Part shown: piece after piece, positions 19,428-28,186 of the stretch
Layout of the letters: each line of letters starts with the position of its first letter
Numbering within the stretch: position 1 is the first letter of the stretch
The notes under the pieces: generated by a model
What the model was told of the DNA's origin: nothing
The model's input: the letters and a program-made list of their open reading frames with translations, nothing else
Databases searched by the model: none
From: Rhodospirillales bacterium
GTDB taxonomy: Bacteria > Pseudomonadota > Alphaproteobacteria > Rhodospirillales > Magnetospirillaceae
Direction of reading: 5' to 3'
DNA length: 49,491 bases
Assembly: GCA_014380005.1 (NCBI GenBank)
Contig: JACMKT010000159.1
Span: forward strand, 1 to 49,491
Made by a program: the position numbers and the translations under genes

Positions 19428-21116
19428 TTACTTTTTCCTCGCCAGCCGCCATTCCGCCAGATACGGCAACGTCATGATGGCGACCATGGCGGCCCAGACC
19501 AGCATCTCGCCATTGGCGATTGCGATCTCGGCCAGCATGGGAAGCTGGTCCGAGAACAACGGGTGCATGGACTGGAAGTCCTCACCCAGATACAGCGCCA
19601 GGGATTCCGACAGCGGCGCCAAAACCACCGCCACCGCCAGCATCCAGGTCATTTCCCGGGCCGGACCCAATTGGGCGGGGATGGAACCGGCGAACAGGCG
19701 GCCCACGGCGAAGGCCTTGCGCCAGGGCAGGTCCAGCACCCAGAACCGAATCAGCGCCCAGGCGGTCAGGCCGAAGCACGGCACCAGGAATTCCAGATTG
19801 GGAATGTCACGGTAACGGCCATTGAAGAATAGCAGCATGGTCACCGCCCAGGCGCACACGCCATAGATGATCACCAAACGCTCGCCCCAGCGGCTGGACG
19901 CTAAGGGCGCCTCCTTGCGCAGGCTCAGCGCCGTGGTCTTGAAGATCAGCCACGCCAGTGCGCCATGCAGGGCGACACGCAGGGCCGCCCAAATATCCTC
20001 GAACGTGCTGTAGGCGATCAGTTGGGCGTTCAACGCCTGCCACACCACCAACGCTGCCAGCGCCTGGGCGAAGACGGCCAGCAGGACGATGCGGCGGCAT
20101 GAGTACAGGGCCGCGCGGCGCAGGAACGCCAAGGCGGCCACGCTGCCCAACAACACCGACAGCGACCCGTGCGTCAGCCAGTTGGGGTTGGTCTGCACCG
20201 GCCCGGACATGGAGAATTTGACGTCGCGGTGGGTATCGACCACACCCCAGAACGCGCCGACGGTGCCTTCCATCTTGGCTTTCCACGGCTGATCGAAGGC
20301 CTCGACCACATTGTAATCGAAGCCGTTTTCCTTGGAGACCTTGGTCAGAGTACGCACGAACTGGGCGGCATTCTCCATATTGACCGCCGCCGGGCCGCGA
20401 TTGCGCCCGCGCGTGGGCCAGCCGGCCTCGCCGATCAGGATGGCCTTGCCGGGGAATTTCTCCTGGATCATGCGGTAAATCTTGACGATATGCTCCGCCG
20501 CTCCGTCCACGCCGATGGGCTCGTCTTCCCAATAGGGCAGGATGTGGATGGTGATGAAGTCCACCTCCTCCGCCACCTGGGGATAGCGCAGGTAGAAGGC
20601 CCACACATCCGCATAGGACACCGGCTGCTTCACCGCCGCGCGCACTTGGCGGATATAGGCGATCAGTTCGTCGGGCTTGAGATCCTGGCGCAGCAGCACT
20701 TCATTGCCGACGATCACCCGCTTGATGGAATCCGGGTATTTGTTAGCCGCCTCGATGAGGTTCTGAACCTCTTTCTCGTTCACATCCTTCTTGGCGCCCA
20801 GCCATGCCGAGTGAGTAACCTCGATGCCGTATTTGCGCGCCAGCTCCGGCACGATCTCCAACCCCTCGCGCGCCGTATAGGTGCGCACGCCCTTGGTGAC
20901 GCCCACCAGGCTTTTCAGATCCTCGTCGATCTGGGCCGGCGGCGGATAGGTCTTGGAGATGGGGCTCTGGCCGCGCCGGAACGGGGCGAAGGACACCGAC
21001 GGGAATGGCTCGTCGAAAGTCAGGCCGACGGGAATGGGACGGTTGCACCACCACCAGCCGGCAAGGCTGGACAAGGCGGTGATTGCGACGACGAAAAGGA
21101 CGGTCAGGAGACGCAA
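19428..21116 (-). CDS. Membrane-bound glycoside hydrolase family 17 protein (beta-1,3-glucan active)
   Basis: 562 residues. An N-terminal signal anchor (about residues 2-22) is followed by a GH17-like TIM barrel (about 40-310). The acid residue is in RVIVGNEVLL and the nucleophile in IGEAGWPTRG, the two GH17 signatures. Residues from about 320 to 560 hold six to eight membrane helices. Bacterial proteins of this kind act on beta-1,3-glucans as glucanases or transglycosylases, for example in cyclic glucan synthesis. The catalytic domain would face the periplasm. No glycosyltransferase gene is adjacent, so the substrate is uncertain. Confidence 0.85.
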   Translation of the reverse strand: MRLLTVLFVVAITALSSLAGWWWCNRPIPVGLTFDEPFPSVSFAPFRRGQSPISKTYPPPAQIDEDLKSLVGVTKGVRTYTAREGLEIVPELARKYGIEVTHSAWLGAKKDVNEKEVQNLIEAANKYPDSIKRVIVGNEVLLRQDLKPDELIAYIRQVRAAVKQPVSYADVWAFYLRYPQVAEEVDFITIHILPYWEDEPIGVDGAAEHIVKIYRMIQEKFPGKAILIGEAGWPTRGRNRGPAAVNMENAAQFVRTLTKVSKENGFDYNVVEAFDQPWKAKMEGTVGAFWGVVDTHRDVKFSMSGPVQTNPNWLTHGSLSVLLGSVAALAFLRRAALYSCRRIVLLAVFAQALAALVVWQALNAQLIAYSTFEDIWAALRVALHGALAWLIFKTTALSLRKEAPLASSRWGERLVIIYGVCAWAVTMLLFFNGRYRDIPNLEFLVPCFGLTAWALIRFWVLDLPWRKAFAVGRLFAGSIPAQLGPAREMTWMLAVAVVLAPLSESLALYLGEDFQSMHPLFSDQLPMLAEIAIANGEMLVWAAMVAIMTLPYLAEWRLARKK

Positions 21117-21207
21117 GGAACCACTCCGCGCGAGGCTTCGGCGCGACCTTCATTAGGCGGGGTCAAGCCCGCCGTCAATGGAAGGATTCGCCGCGCGCGG
21201 TGTGGCC

Positions 21208-21402
21208 TTAATATCGTTGCGGTCTGAGCATGGCGGCAAAGGCGACAAAGCCCAAAAGCGCAGCCACAACCGACACTCCTGCAAAGGCGAATCCCAGCCA
21301 CAGCCCCACCACTGTCGCCGCCACCAGCACAACGATGCCGACCAGCAGCGCCAGCCACGGAAAGCCTGTGGCAACCAGTTTGACTTTGATGTCTTCGGGC
21401 AT
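21208..21402 (-). CDS. Small two-span membrane protein, unknown
   Basis: 64 residues with two predicted membrane helices (roughly 12-33 and 36-56) separated by a short turn, a charged MPEDIKVK N-terminus and an RPQRY tail. ATG 21400-21402 lies 5 bases after a perfect AAGGAGG; a GTG two codons upstream overlaps that site. It is upstream of and in the same direction as the GH17 gene (91-base gap). I do not recognise a family. Confidence 0.6.
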   Translation of the reverse strand: MPEDIKVKLVATGFPWLALLVGIVVLVAATVVGLWLGFAFAGVSVVAALLGFVAFAAMLRPQRY

Positions 21403-21577
21403 GGGCACCTCCTTCCCCGAGAGGAAATGTGGTGCGCCCGCTTACTGCGTGGCTTCGCGAAAACGGCTAGGGTTGACGATGCCCAACCCAGTAATCTGGG
21501 TATATTCGGCTCCTCGACGTTTCAAGTGGATTTGAGGATGCCTCCGAGCGGGGACCGGGGCAGCAGCCCCGCAATGC

Positions 21578-22858
21578 TCAGACCAACGCCGCCAACGCCG
21601 CCAGCACCGCCAACCCCATTGCCCCTTGCGCCAAGGCGCCGCCGGTGACCCAGCGCAGGCCTTGGGCGGCGCGCAGGCCGGCATGGTGGCAGGACAGCCA
21701 GAAATAGCCGTCGTTCAAATGTGGGCCGGCCATGGCGCCGGTGCCGATGGCGATGACCGCCAGAGCACGGCCGGCTTCGCTGTCCAGGCCCAGGGGGGCC
21801 AGCAGGGGCTGCATCATGCCGGCGGCGGTGATAGTGGCGGTCAGGGCAGAGCCCTGGACCAAGCGGCTGGCCAAAGCGACCAGGAAGGGGATGGCGATGC
21901 CCAAGGATGGTGGCAGGGCGGCCACCCGTTCGGAGATCAGAGCCGCCATGCCGGTATTGTGCAGCATCATCTGGAAGCCGCCGGCGGCGCCCACGGCCAG
22001 GAAGATGCCCAGGGCCTCGCGCCCGCCTTGGGCGGCCCAGCCGGTCTCGGACAGGCCGTTGCGGCGGAAGCCGCCCATGGTGATGGCGGCGACGATCAGG
22101 CCGGTCAGCAGCAGGATCATGGGGCGGCCCAGACCCAGCAAGCCCTCACGCGTGTTACCGCCGCCCAAGGGTTCGCTGGGCATCTGGCCCAGGGATTGGG
22201 CGATGATCAGGGCGATCAGCAGGGCGCCGGCCAGCACCAGACCGGGGGCGGCACGGCGCGACGGCGGAACGGTGGGAGCATCGATCTCGCTCATGGGCGA
22301 GCGGCGAGCCAAGGCCACGCCCACGGCCATCTGCGGTACTGCCACCAGCACACCCAGGCCCAAGGCCCAGCGCCAATCGCCACCCAATATGGCGAGGCCG
22401 GCGATGGGCAAAGGCGACGGGACCAGACAGCCCTGGGCGGCGTTGACCGCATAGGATGCTTTCAGTCCCAGGCGCGTGCGATCCGTCCCCGCCGCCCGCA
22501 GCACGGGAGTCAGCACCGCCAACGCGCCCATGGGGGTGCCGCCCAACCCGGCGATGGCGGCGATAAGAGACAGGCCCCTTCCCTTCCACCGCTTGCGCCA
22601 ATAGGTGGCTGCTCCGGATTCTTCGGCCAAGCGGGCGACCATGGCGCCGGCCAGAATTGCCAAGCCGGCGGCGGCGATGGTCTGGCCGAAGCCGGTGTTG
22701 AATTCCTTGGACGTCCACGGCAGCGAGCCGCCTTGGCTCAGGGTGAACGCGGCGGTCGCCAGGATCAGCAGCAGGAACGGCATGATCCGCAACTTGGAAT
22801 CCATCACCACCATCACGACGATGATCGCCAACAGAATAAAAGCGTTCAGCTCGGGCAC
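21578..22858 (-). CDS. GntP-family permease
   Basis: A 426-residue inner-membrane permease with about 12 hydrophobic segments. Sequence features such as LLAIIVVMVVMDSKLRIMPFLLLI, GTPMGALAVLTPVLRAAG, the NAAQGCLVPSPLPIAG segment and GPHLNDGYFWL fit the GntP gluconate/organic acid:H+ symporter family. The substrate cannot be deduced because no catabolic gene is adjacent. The start is probably GTG 22856-22858 with a weak ribosome site. It is divergent from the GH5 gene. Confidence 0.82.
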   Translation of the reverse strand: MPELNAFILLAIIVVMVVMDSKLRIMPFLLLILATAAFTLSQGGSLPWTSKEFNTGFGQTIAAAGLAILAGAMVARLAEESGAATYWRKRWKGRGLSLIAAIAGLGGTPMGALAVLTPVLRAAGTDRTRLGLKASYAVNAAQGCLVPSPLPIAGLAILGGDWRWALGLGVLVAVPQMAVGVALARRSPMSEIDAPTVPPSRRAAPGLVLAGALLIALIIAQSLGQMPSEPLGGGNTREGLLGLGRPMILLLTGLIVAAITMGGFRRNGLSETGWAAQGGREALGIFLAVGAAGGFQMMLHNTGMAALISERVAALPPSLGIAIPFLVALASRLVQGSALTATITAAGMMQPLLAPLGLDSEAGRALAVIAIGTGAMAGPHLNDGYFWLSCHHAGLRAAQGLRWVTGGALAQGAMGLAVLAALAALV

Positions 22859-22922
22859 CGGGCTATTCCATGCGCATGGGGAGAAAGGAAGTCCCTGATA
22901 TCATTGCTTCCGGCGGGGGGAA

Positions 22923-24239
22923 ATGCTTATTTGGCGCACGCATTTCCAAGGTTTTGCCGGGGCGCGGATGGGATTTCGATCTGGTTTGATCTGTGTCATG
23001 GCTGGGGTCTTCCTGTGGGCCGTCCCAGTGGCGGCGGCGGATGGGTTTATCCATGCCAAGGGCCGCGATCTGGTTGCGCCCTCGGGAGAAACCTTCCTGA
23101 TCCGTGGCATCGGCCTGGGCAATTGGCTCATGCCCGAAGGCTACATGTTCAAGTTCAAGAAAGCCCGCTACCCGCGCGAGATCGCCGCGCTGGTGGACAT
23201 GGCCCTGGGACCGGACGAGGCCCGCGCCTTCTGGGACAAATTCCGCGAGAATTACATCGCCCGTGACGACATCCGCCAGATCAAACGCGCCGGTTTCAAC
23301 ACCGTGCGGGTGCCGTTGCATTACGGCCTGTTCCTAGGCCAGAACCGGCCCTATGGCGCCAATGCGGACCAGCCACTGACCTTCGAGGGGCCGGGCTGGG
23401 CGCTGGTGGACCGGCTGATCGGCTGGTGCCGCGAGGAAGGGCTGAAGGTCATCTTGGACCTGCACGCCGCACCGGGCGGCCAGACCGGAGTCAATCACGA
23501 CGACGGCACCGGTTTCCCCCTGGTCTTCTATGTGCCGCGCGACGAACGCCGCACCACCGCCCTCTGGCGCGAGATCGCCCGGCGCTACCGCGACGAACCA
23601 GCCATCTTGGGCTATGAACTGCTGAACGAGCCCATCTCCACCTATAACGACGAGGACATGCTCAATCCCGGGCTGGAGCCGTTCTACCGCAAGCTGACGG
23701 CGGCAGTGCGCGAGGTCGATCCCAACCATCTGATCTTCCTGGCCTCGGCCCAATGGGACCAGAATATCGGGGTGTTCGGGCCGCCCTTCGCCCGCGATCT
23801 GGTCTATGTCTATCACCAGTTCTGGTCGCCCACGGGCCGTGACGCCATCCAGGACTACATCAACTTTTCCGTCCGCTACAACGCCCCCATCCTGCTGGGT
23901 GAGGCCGGCGAGGCCAGCAACCAGTGGAATCTGGAATACCATGCGCTGAACGAACGCTTCGGCTTCGGCTGGAGCTTCTGGACCTATAAGAATTTGGACT
24001 CCCCCGCTTCCGTGGTGTCCATTACCCCGCCGCCGGGCTGGCAGAAAATCGCCGCCTTGGGTTCCATGTCCCAGCCCAGCCTGGAAAAAGCCGGCCTGAC
24101 CCGCCAGGAAGCCGCCACCATCCTGTCCGCCTATCTGAATGCCGTGCTGCTGCGCAACGCCCAGTTCAACCGCTGCTACGTGCAATCCCTGGGCTTGGGC
24201 CAGGGCATGGACGGCCCCTGCCCGCCTGAGCGGAAATAG
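22923..24239 (+). CDS. Secreted glycoside hydrolase family 5 (cellulase-like)
   Basis: A 438-residue TIM-barrel hydrolase. The signal peptide is GLICVMAGVFLWAVPVAAA, ending near residue 39. GH5 marks are GFNTVRVPLHYG, the acid/base Glu in YELLNEP, VYVYHQFWSP and the nucleophile Glu in LLGEAGE. The loop RGIGLGNWLMPEGYMFKF near the mature N-terminus resembles exo-glucanases of this family. An ATG at 22968 gives a more compact signal peptide and may be the true start. Together with the GH17 gene it suggests beta-glucan processing. Confidence 0.88.
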   Translation: MLIWRTHFQGFAGARMGFRSGLICVMAGVFLWAVPVAAADGFIHAKGRDLVAPSGETFLIRGIGLGNWLMPEGYMFKFKKARYPREIAALVDMALGPDEARAFWDKFRENYIARDDIRQIKRAGFNTVRVPLHYGLFLGQNRPYGANADQPLTFEGPGWALVDRLIGWCREEGLKVILDLHAAPGGQTGVNHDDGTGFPLVFYVPRDERRTTALWREIARRYRDEPAILGYELLNEPISTYNDEDMLNPGLEPFYRKLTAAVREVDPNHLIFLASAQWDQNIGVFGPPFARDLVYVYHQFWSPTGRDAIQDYINFSVRYNAPILLGEAGEASNQWNLEYHALNERFGFGWSFWTYKNLDSPASVVSITPPPGWQKIAALGSMSQPSLEKAGLTRQEAATILSAYLNAVLLRNAQFNRCYVQSLGLGQGMDGPCPPERK

Positions 24240-24245
24240 GCCGTC

Positions 24246-26384
24246 TCAGTCGCTGGCCGGAAGGGTGAAGCGGAAGGTGGAGCCGTGGCACTCCTCCGCT
24301 TCCACCCAGATACGGCCGCCATGGCGTTCCACCACGTTGCGGCAGATGGCAAGGCCGATGCCGGTGCCGGGGAAGCGATCGGGTCCGTGCAGGCGCTGGA
24401 AAATCTCGAACACCCGTTCGTGATAATCGGGGGCGATGCCGATGCCGTTATCGGACACGGAGAAACACCAGAACACCCCGTCCCGCTCTGCCGAAACGCG
24501 GATTTCCGGCACCCGGTCGGGCATGCGGAATTTCAGCGCGTTGCCCATGAGGTTCAGGAACAACTGGGACAATTGGGCGGCATCGCCCAGCACGGCGGGC
24601 AACGGCTCCACCTGAACCATGGCACCGGCTTCGGTGATGGTGCGCTGAAGGTCGGCCACCACGGTCGTCATCACGCGGGCGCAATCCACCGTCTCGAACG
24701 GCGCGGCCTTGCCTTTGATCCGCGAATAGGCCAGCAGATCGGTCACCAGATCGCGCATGCGATGGGCGCCGCCCACCAGATAATCCAGCAACTCGTTGCC
24801 CTCGGTGCCCAGCACCGGGCGAAAGCGGCGCTCCAGCAATTGGGAATAGCTGACGATGGTGCGGCAGGGCTCCTGCAAATCATGGGCGGCCACATGGGCA
24901 AAGCGCTCCAGCTCCTGATTGGAGCGGGTCAGCGCGTCCACCGCCTGGTTCAGGGTCTCCTCGCGCTGGCGCCGGTCGGTCAGGTCGCGGCCCTCGGCCA
25001 CGATCCAGGCCACGCCGCCGTCCTCGTCGTGGACCGGCTTGAACGACACATCCACCCAGAGGTCTCTGCCGTCCTGTTGGCGCAGAACCTCCAGCGTCGC
25101 CAGTTCACCGGCAGCGGCGCGGGCCAGGGCGTCACGCACGCGCTCGCGCTCGGCCTCCATATCCAGCCAGCCCATTTCCCAGATGGGCAGACCGATCACA
25201 TGGGCTTCGTCGCCACCCACCAAGGTCAAAGCCGCCGGATTGACCGCCACCTGCCGGCCATCGACGGTCAGCAGCGAGGCGAACTGCACCGAGTTCTCGA
25301 AGATGGCCTTGAACTTGGCTTCGCTGTCGCGCAACGCCCGCGTCATGTGGGCGGCCATGCGCAGGGCGTCGCCGCGCGAATTGACCAGATTGCTCAGCAC
25401 CAGGACCAGCAGCACCGTCAACACCACGCCAAACAGCACGATGACGGAGGGCAAGGCCTCGTCCAGCCGCCGCTCGGTGGTGGCGGGGAAGCCGTAGAAC
25501 ACCGCCCAATCGCGGTTGGAGAAATGAATGTCACGGCGCCACCAGCGGGCCACGGACTCGCCGCCGGGCGAAGCATGCAGCACCGCGTCGGTTTCGGGGT
25601 TGGGGCCATCATAGACCCGCACCAGCGCATCGGGCGCCACGCCGCCCACCACATGGGCGATCAGGGTGGGCATGCGGATGGGGCTGAGGGTGAAGCCCTG
25701 CAACGCCTGACGCCGCTGCTCCACCGTCTCGGTGACCGCGCCCTTGGCATAGACCGGGGCATAGGCGATGAAGGCGGATTCGCCGTCCGATTGGTTGTCG
25801 ATCTTCAGGATGACGCGGCTGGTGATGGCCGTATTGCCCGAATCCCGCGCCGCGTCCATGGCGGCGCGGCGGATCGGGTCTTGGTACATGTCATAGCCCA
25901 ACGCCCGCAGATTGGCGGTGTTGAGCGGTGCCGCGAACCGGTTGGGCACCATGATCTCAGGCTCACTCGATGGCCACAGTTTGAACCAGAACAATCCGTC
26001 ATTCAAGGCTTCGGCCACGAACGCATCGGCTTCCGTGCGGCGGATTACCGGCGCATAGGCCAGGGCCGGGATGCCGGGATAATTGTCGGCGATGCCCAGG
26101 CGGTCCACGAAGGCAGCCCAGTCGCGGATGTCGGTAGGATGGGCGATGCGCACGAAGGCGGCGGTGGCGTGCAGCGCCTGATCGTAAAGCGACACGCGCT
26201 GCAACACCGAACCATGCAGGCTTTCCACCCGCTTTTCCAAATTGGCGCCGGTTTCGGTCTCAACCCAATGGCGGCTTAGCCACCAGCCCAGTGCGGTAAG
26301 AGCCAAGCCCATTACCAGCACAAGACCGACCAGCAGCAACCGGCCCGCAACTGGCGGCTCTGCTCTGCCCCGACCGTAATCCAT
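24246..26384 (-). CDS. CHASE-PAS sensor histidine kinase
   Basis: 712 residues. TM1 (about 12-35) is followed by a periplasmic CHASE domain (about 60-290, with LHATAAFVRI, WAAFVDRLGI and GIPALAYAPVI), TM2 (about 300-325), a PAS domain (about 350-470, KAIFENSVQFASLL ... VAEGRDLTDR), HisKA with the phospho-acceptor in FAHVAAHDLQEP, and HATPase_c (LFLNLMGNALKFR, SVSDNGIGIAP, GTGIGLAIC). No receiver domain or adjacent response regulator is present, so it is an orphan kinase. ATG 26384 follows GAGG; a GTG lies four codons upstream. It converges on the GH5 gene with a 6-base gap. Confidence 0.93.
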   Translation of the reverse strand: MDYGRGRAEPPVAGRLLLVGLVLVMGLALTALGWWLSRHWVETETGANLEKRVESLHGSVLQRVSLYDQALHATAAFVRIAHPTDIRDWAAFVDRLGIADNYPGIPALAYAPVIRRTEADAFVAEALNDGLFWFKLWPSSEPEIMVPNRFAAPLNTANLRALGYDMYQDPIRRAAMDAARDSGNTAITSRVILKIDNQSDGESAFIAYAPVYAKGAVTETVEQRRQALQGFTLSPIRMPTLIAHVVGGVAPDALVRVYDGPNPETDAVLHASPGGESVARWWRRDIHFSNRDWAVFYGFPATTERRLDEALPSVIVLFGVVLTVLLVLVLSNLVNSRGDALRMAAHMTRALRDSEAKFKAIFENSVQFASLLTVDGRQVAVNPAALTLVGGDEAHVIGLPIWEMGWLDMEAERERVRDALARAAAGELATLEVLRQQDGRDLWVDVSFKPVHDEDGGVAWIVAEGRDLTDRRQREETLNQAVDALTRSNQELERFAHVAAHDLQEPCRTIVSYSQLLERRFRPVLGTEGNELLDYLVGGAHRMRDLVTDLLAYSRIKGKAAPFETVDCARVMTTVVADLQRTITEAGAMVQVEPLPAVLGDAAQLSQLFLNLMGNALKFRMPDRVPEIRVSAERDGVFWCFSVSDNGIGIAPDYHERVFEIFQRLHGPDRFPGTGIGLAICRNVVERHGGRIWVEAEECHGSTFRFTLPASD

Positions 26385-26424
26385 AACCCGCCTCACCCGC
26401 CTAACAGAGTGCGAGTTTACTTGC

Positions 26425-26847
26425 TCAGTCGTCGTCGTAAAGCCCTTGTTCGGCTCCTTGATGACAGGCCGGGCAATTGGACTTGGTCACAACCTCAGGG
26501 CGCTTCCACACTTTGTCTGCAAAGTTGTGCTCGTGGGTGAACCAGCGTGCCTCGGTAATACGCGCGGGCGTGTCGCCCCGGCGGTCGCGCCCGGCATTGG
26601 CGACCAGATAGGCGCGGATGGGCGCGGCCTTTTGCGCCGACAGCGTGGCGTTATCGCCGAAATGATCCGCCAGATTGTCCATCATCCGCCCCCAAGACGC
26701 GGCGGGCAGCAGACCGGGCTGGAACGCCATGTGGCATTGGCCGCATTCCTTCTGCACCAGATCATCGCGGATCGGGGTCACCCGATGGTCGCCGGCCCAG
26801 GCGGGCATAGCGAAGGTCAAAGCGGCGGCAAGGATCAGGGTACGCAT
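26425..26847 (-). CDS. Diheme cytochrome c (DHC family)
   Basis: A periplasmic 140-residue diheme cytochrome. The signal peptide (MRTLILAAALTFAMPAWA) ends near residue 18. The two heme sites are CGQCH (Cys35-His39) and CPACH (Cys125-His129). Other His/Met residues (Met40, His62, His105, His107) are candidate distal ligands. It resembles Rhodobacter DHC, an electron donor to the sphaeroides heme protein SHP. It is 10 bases after the cytochrome b561-SHP fusion gene, its probable partner. Confidence 0.9.
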   Translation of the reverse strand: MRTLILAAALTFAMPAWAGDHRVTPIRDDLVQKECGQCHMAFQPGLLPAASWGRMMDNLADHFGDNATLSAQKAAPIRAYLVANAGRDRRGDTPARITEARWFTHEHNFADKVWKRPEVVTKSNCPACHQGAEQGLYDDD

Positions 26848-26857
26848 GTTTTTGCTC

Positions 26858-27661
26858 CTAGCGCGAGGCCATGAAGGCGACGTAATCGCCCTTTTCGGTG
26901 GCCGAACAGGCACGGCCAAGGATGCTTTTGCAGTCGCGGACGAAACGTTCCTCGACCTTCTCCGCATCGGTGAAGCGCTTGGGATTGACGGACACCGCCA
27001 CCGGCTCGATGGCGCGCCCGGTCTTGACGTGACGGCCCGCGCGGGTGGGGTCGTCGGTGTGGCAGGCGGCACAGGACGCCGCGTCGGGGTTGGCAATGTT
27101 CTTGGCGCGGTACAGCGCCTCGCCCCGCTGGGCGGAGAAACCGGCAAAGGCGGGAGTCTCGGCCTTGGCCTGCTGGGCGTAGGTGGCCAGGATGGCATCG
27201 CGGGCAGCATCGGCGGCCAGGGCCGTTTGCGAGGCCACAACCACCACAACCATCGCCGCGACCACCGCCGCAGGCCTCAGCCGGGCCAGCCATTTGCGGC
27301 CTTTGAACACCACCAGCGCGGCAGCCACATGGGCCAAAATCAGCCACAGCGAGGCGGCGGCAAGGCCTTCGTGCAAATCCTCCAGCCAGGGCATCACGTC
27401 AGCGCCCACACCGCTGAGCGCAGCCGCGCCACTCATGCCCAAGGCGGCGAGAATGCCCCAGGTGAAGTAACGCGGGCGGTTGGGCCGCACCAGCTTGAGC
27501 GGCAGAATGAACCGCAACGCCACCAGCCCAACCACCAGCCAGCCAGCGAACAGATGCATGGAATAGGTGTCCTCGTCCCCGGTGAGATAGGCGACGGCGA
27601 AACCACCCACGAGGGCGGCATGCCACAGGCGCACAAGGCGCTGTTGAGTTTTCGGCTGCAT
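26858..27661 (-). CDS. Cytochrome b561 domain fused to SHP-type (DUF1924) cytochrome c
   Basis: 267 residues. Residues 1-125 form a four-helix cytochrome b561-type membrane domain with His14, His36, His97 and His111 as candidate heme ligands. A hydrophobic segment at 130-147 ending ALA-ADA looks like an internal signal sequence. Residues 150-267 are a DUF1924/SHP-like cytochrome c with heme site CAACH (197-201), the SVNPKRFTD segment containing the candidate axial Asn226, and Cys244/Cys252 for a disulfide. SHP binds oxygen and NO and is fed by DHC. The b, SHP and DHC proteins are usually separate gene products. It is followed by the DHC gene and preceded by a microprotein gene. Confidence 0.85.
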   Translation of the reverse strand: MQPKTQQRLVRLWHAALVGGFAVAYLTGDEDTYSMHLFAGWLVVGLVALRFILPLKLVRPNRPRYFTWGILAALGMSGAAALSGVGADVMPWLEDLHEGLAAASLWLILAHVAAALVVFKGRKWLARLRPAAVVAAMVVVVVASQTALAADAARDAILATYAQQAKAETPAFAGFSAQRGEALYRAKNIANPDAASCAACHTDDPTRAGRHVKTGRAIEPVAVSVNPKRFTDAEKVEERFVRDCKSILGRACSATEKGDYVAFMASR

Positions 27662-27662
27662 T

Positions 27663-27749
27663 TCAGGCCACCATGGCGGCGTAAAGACCGGCGGCGGCGG
27701 CCACCAGCACGGTGGACATCAGGCCGTGAATGAACATCTTGCCCAGCAT
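27663..27749 (-). CDS. 28-residue membrane microprotein upstream of the cytochrome b561-SHP gene
   Basis: The frame encodes MLGKMFIHGLMSTVLVAAAA then GLYAAMVA, and nearly all of it is one predicted membrane helix. The ATG at 27747-27749 lies 6 bases after a perfect AAGGAG. The stop is 1 base from the next gene's start. It is the first gene of the redox operon. No function is known; it could be a small subunit of the cytochrome b complex or a leader peptide that couples translation. Confidence 0.6.
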   Translation of the reverse strand: MLGKMFIHGLMSTVLVAAAAGLYAAMVA

Positions 27750-27820
27750 GGTTTGCTCCTTGTCGGCGGCGTCGATTGGGGAAACACTACCCAACCATGG
27801 CTGAACCCACGCTGACGGGC

Positions 27821-27840
27821 CGGTTCATGCACGGTTCATG
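27821..27840. promoter_or_regulatory. Phased direct repeat, likely response-regulator operator
   Basis: CGGTTCATG occurs at 27821-27829 and again at 27832-27840, an 11-base period, in the divergent gap between the microprotein/cytochrome operon and the PepSY/two-component operon. OmpR/PhoB-type regulators bind such tandem half-sites on one DNA face, and one is encoded in the adjacent operon. Confidence 0.5.
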
Positions 27841-27864
27841 GAACGGGGGGGATGCTGCGGCGCT

Positions 27865-28176
27865 ATGAAGACAGTATTTTACCTCGCCTTGGCCGTGCTG
27901 CTGGCCCTCTCCACCACGGCACATGCCGGGGATCACGACCGCGCGCGCCGGGCCGTGCAAAGCGGTCAGGTATTACCGCTGAAGACCATCCTGGATAAGG
28001 CCATGGCCGAGTTCCCCGGCGATCTGATCGAGGCCGAGCTGGAGGATGAGCACGGCGCCTTGGTCTATGAAATCAAGCTGATCTCGCCCGAGGGCAACGT
28101 CATCAAGCTGCTTTACGACGCCAAAGACGGCCATTTGCTGTCGGCCAAGGGGCGCGGCGTGGAGAAACGGCCATGA
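27865..28176 (+). CDS. Periplasmic PepSY-domain protein
   Basis: 103 residues with a signal peptide (MKTVFYLALAVLLALSTTAHA) and a single PepSY domain (LPLKTILDKAMAEFPGDLIEAELE ... YEIKLISPEGNVIKLLYDAKDG). PepSY proteins encoded beside two-component systems are thought to modulate periplasmic sensing or proteolysis. ATG 27865 is chosen to place the signal peptide; an earlier in-frame start at 27838 overlaps the direct repeat. It ends 10 bases before the response regulator gene. Confidence 0.85.
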   Translation: MKTVFYLALAVLLALSTTAHAGDHDRARRAVQSGQVLPLKTILDKAMAEFPGDLIEAELEDEHGALVYEIKLISPEGNVIKLLYDAKDGHLLSAKGRGVEKRP

Positions 28177-28186
28177 GAGTTCTGCC

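Noticed and set aside
21626-23266. 546-codon open frame spanning the GntP gene on the opposite strand and the GH5 start
   Set aside because: It crosses a divergent promoter region and its sequence is Gln/Gly-rich without a recognisable domain.
24285-26279. 664-codon open frame antisense to the CHASE histidine kinase
   Set aside because: Shadow frame; the minus-strand kinase has every expected domain.
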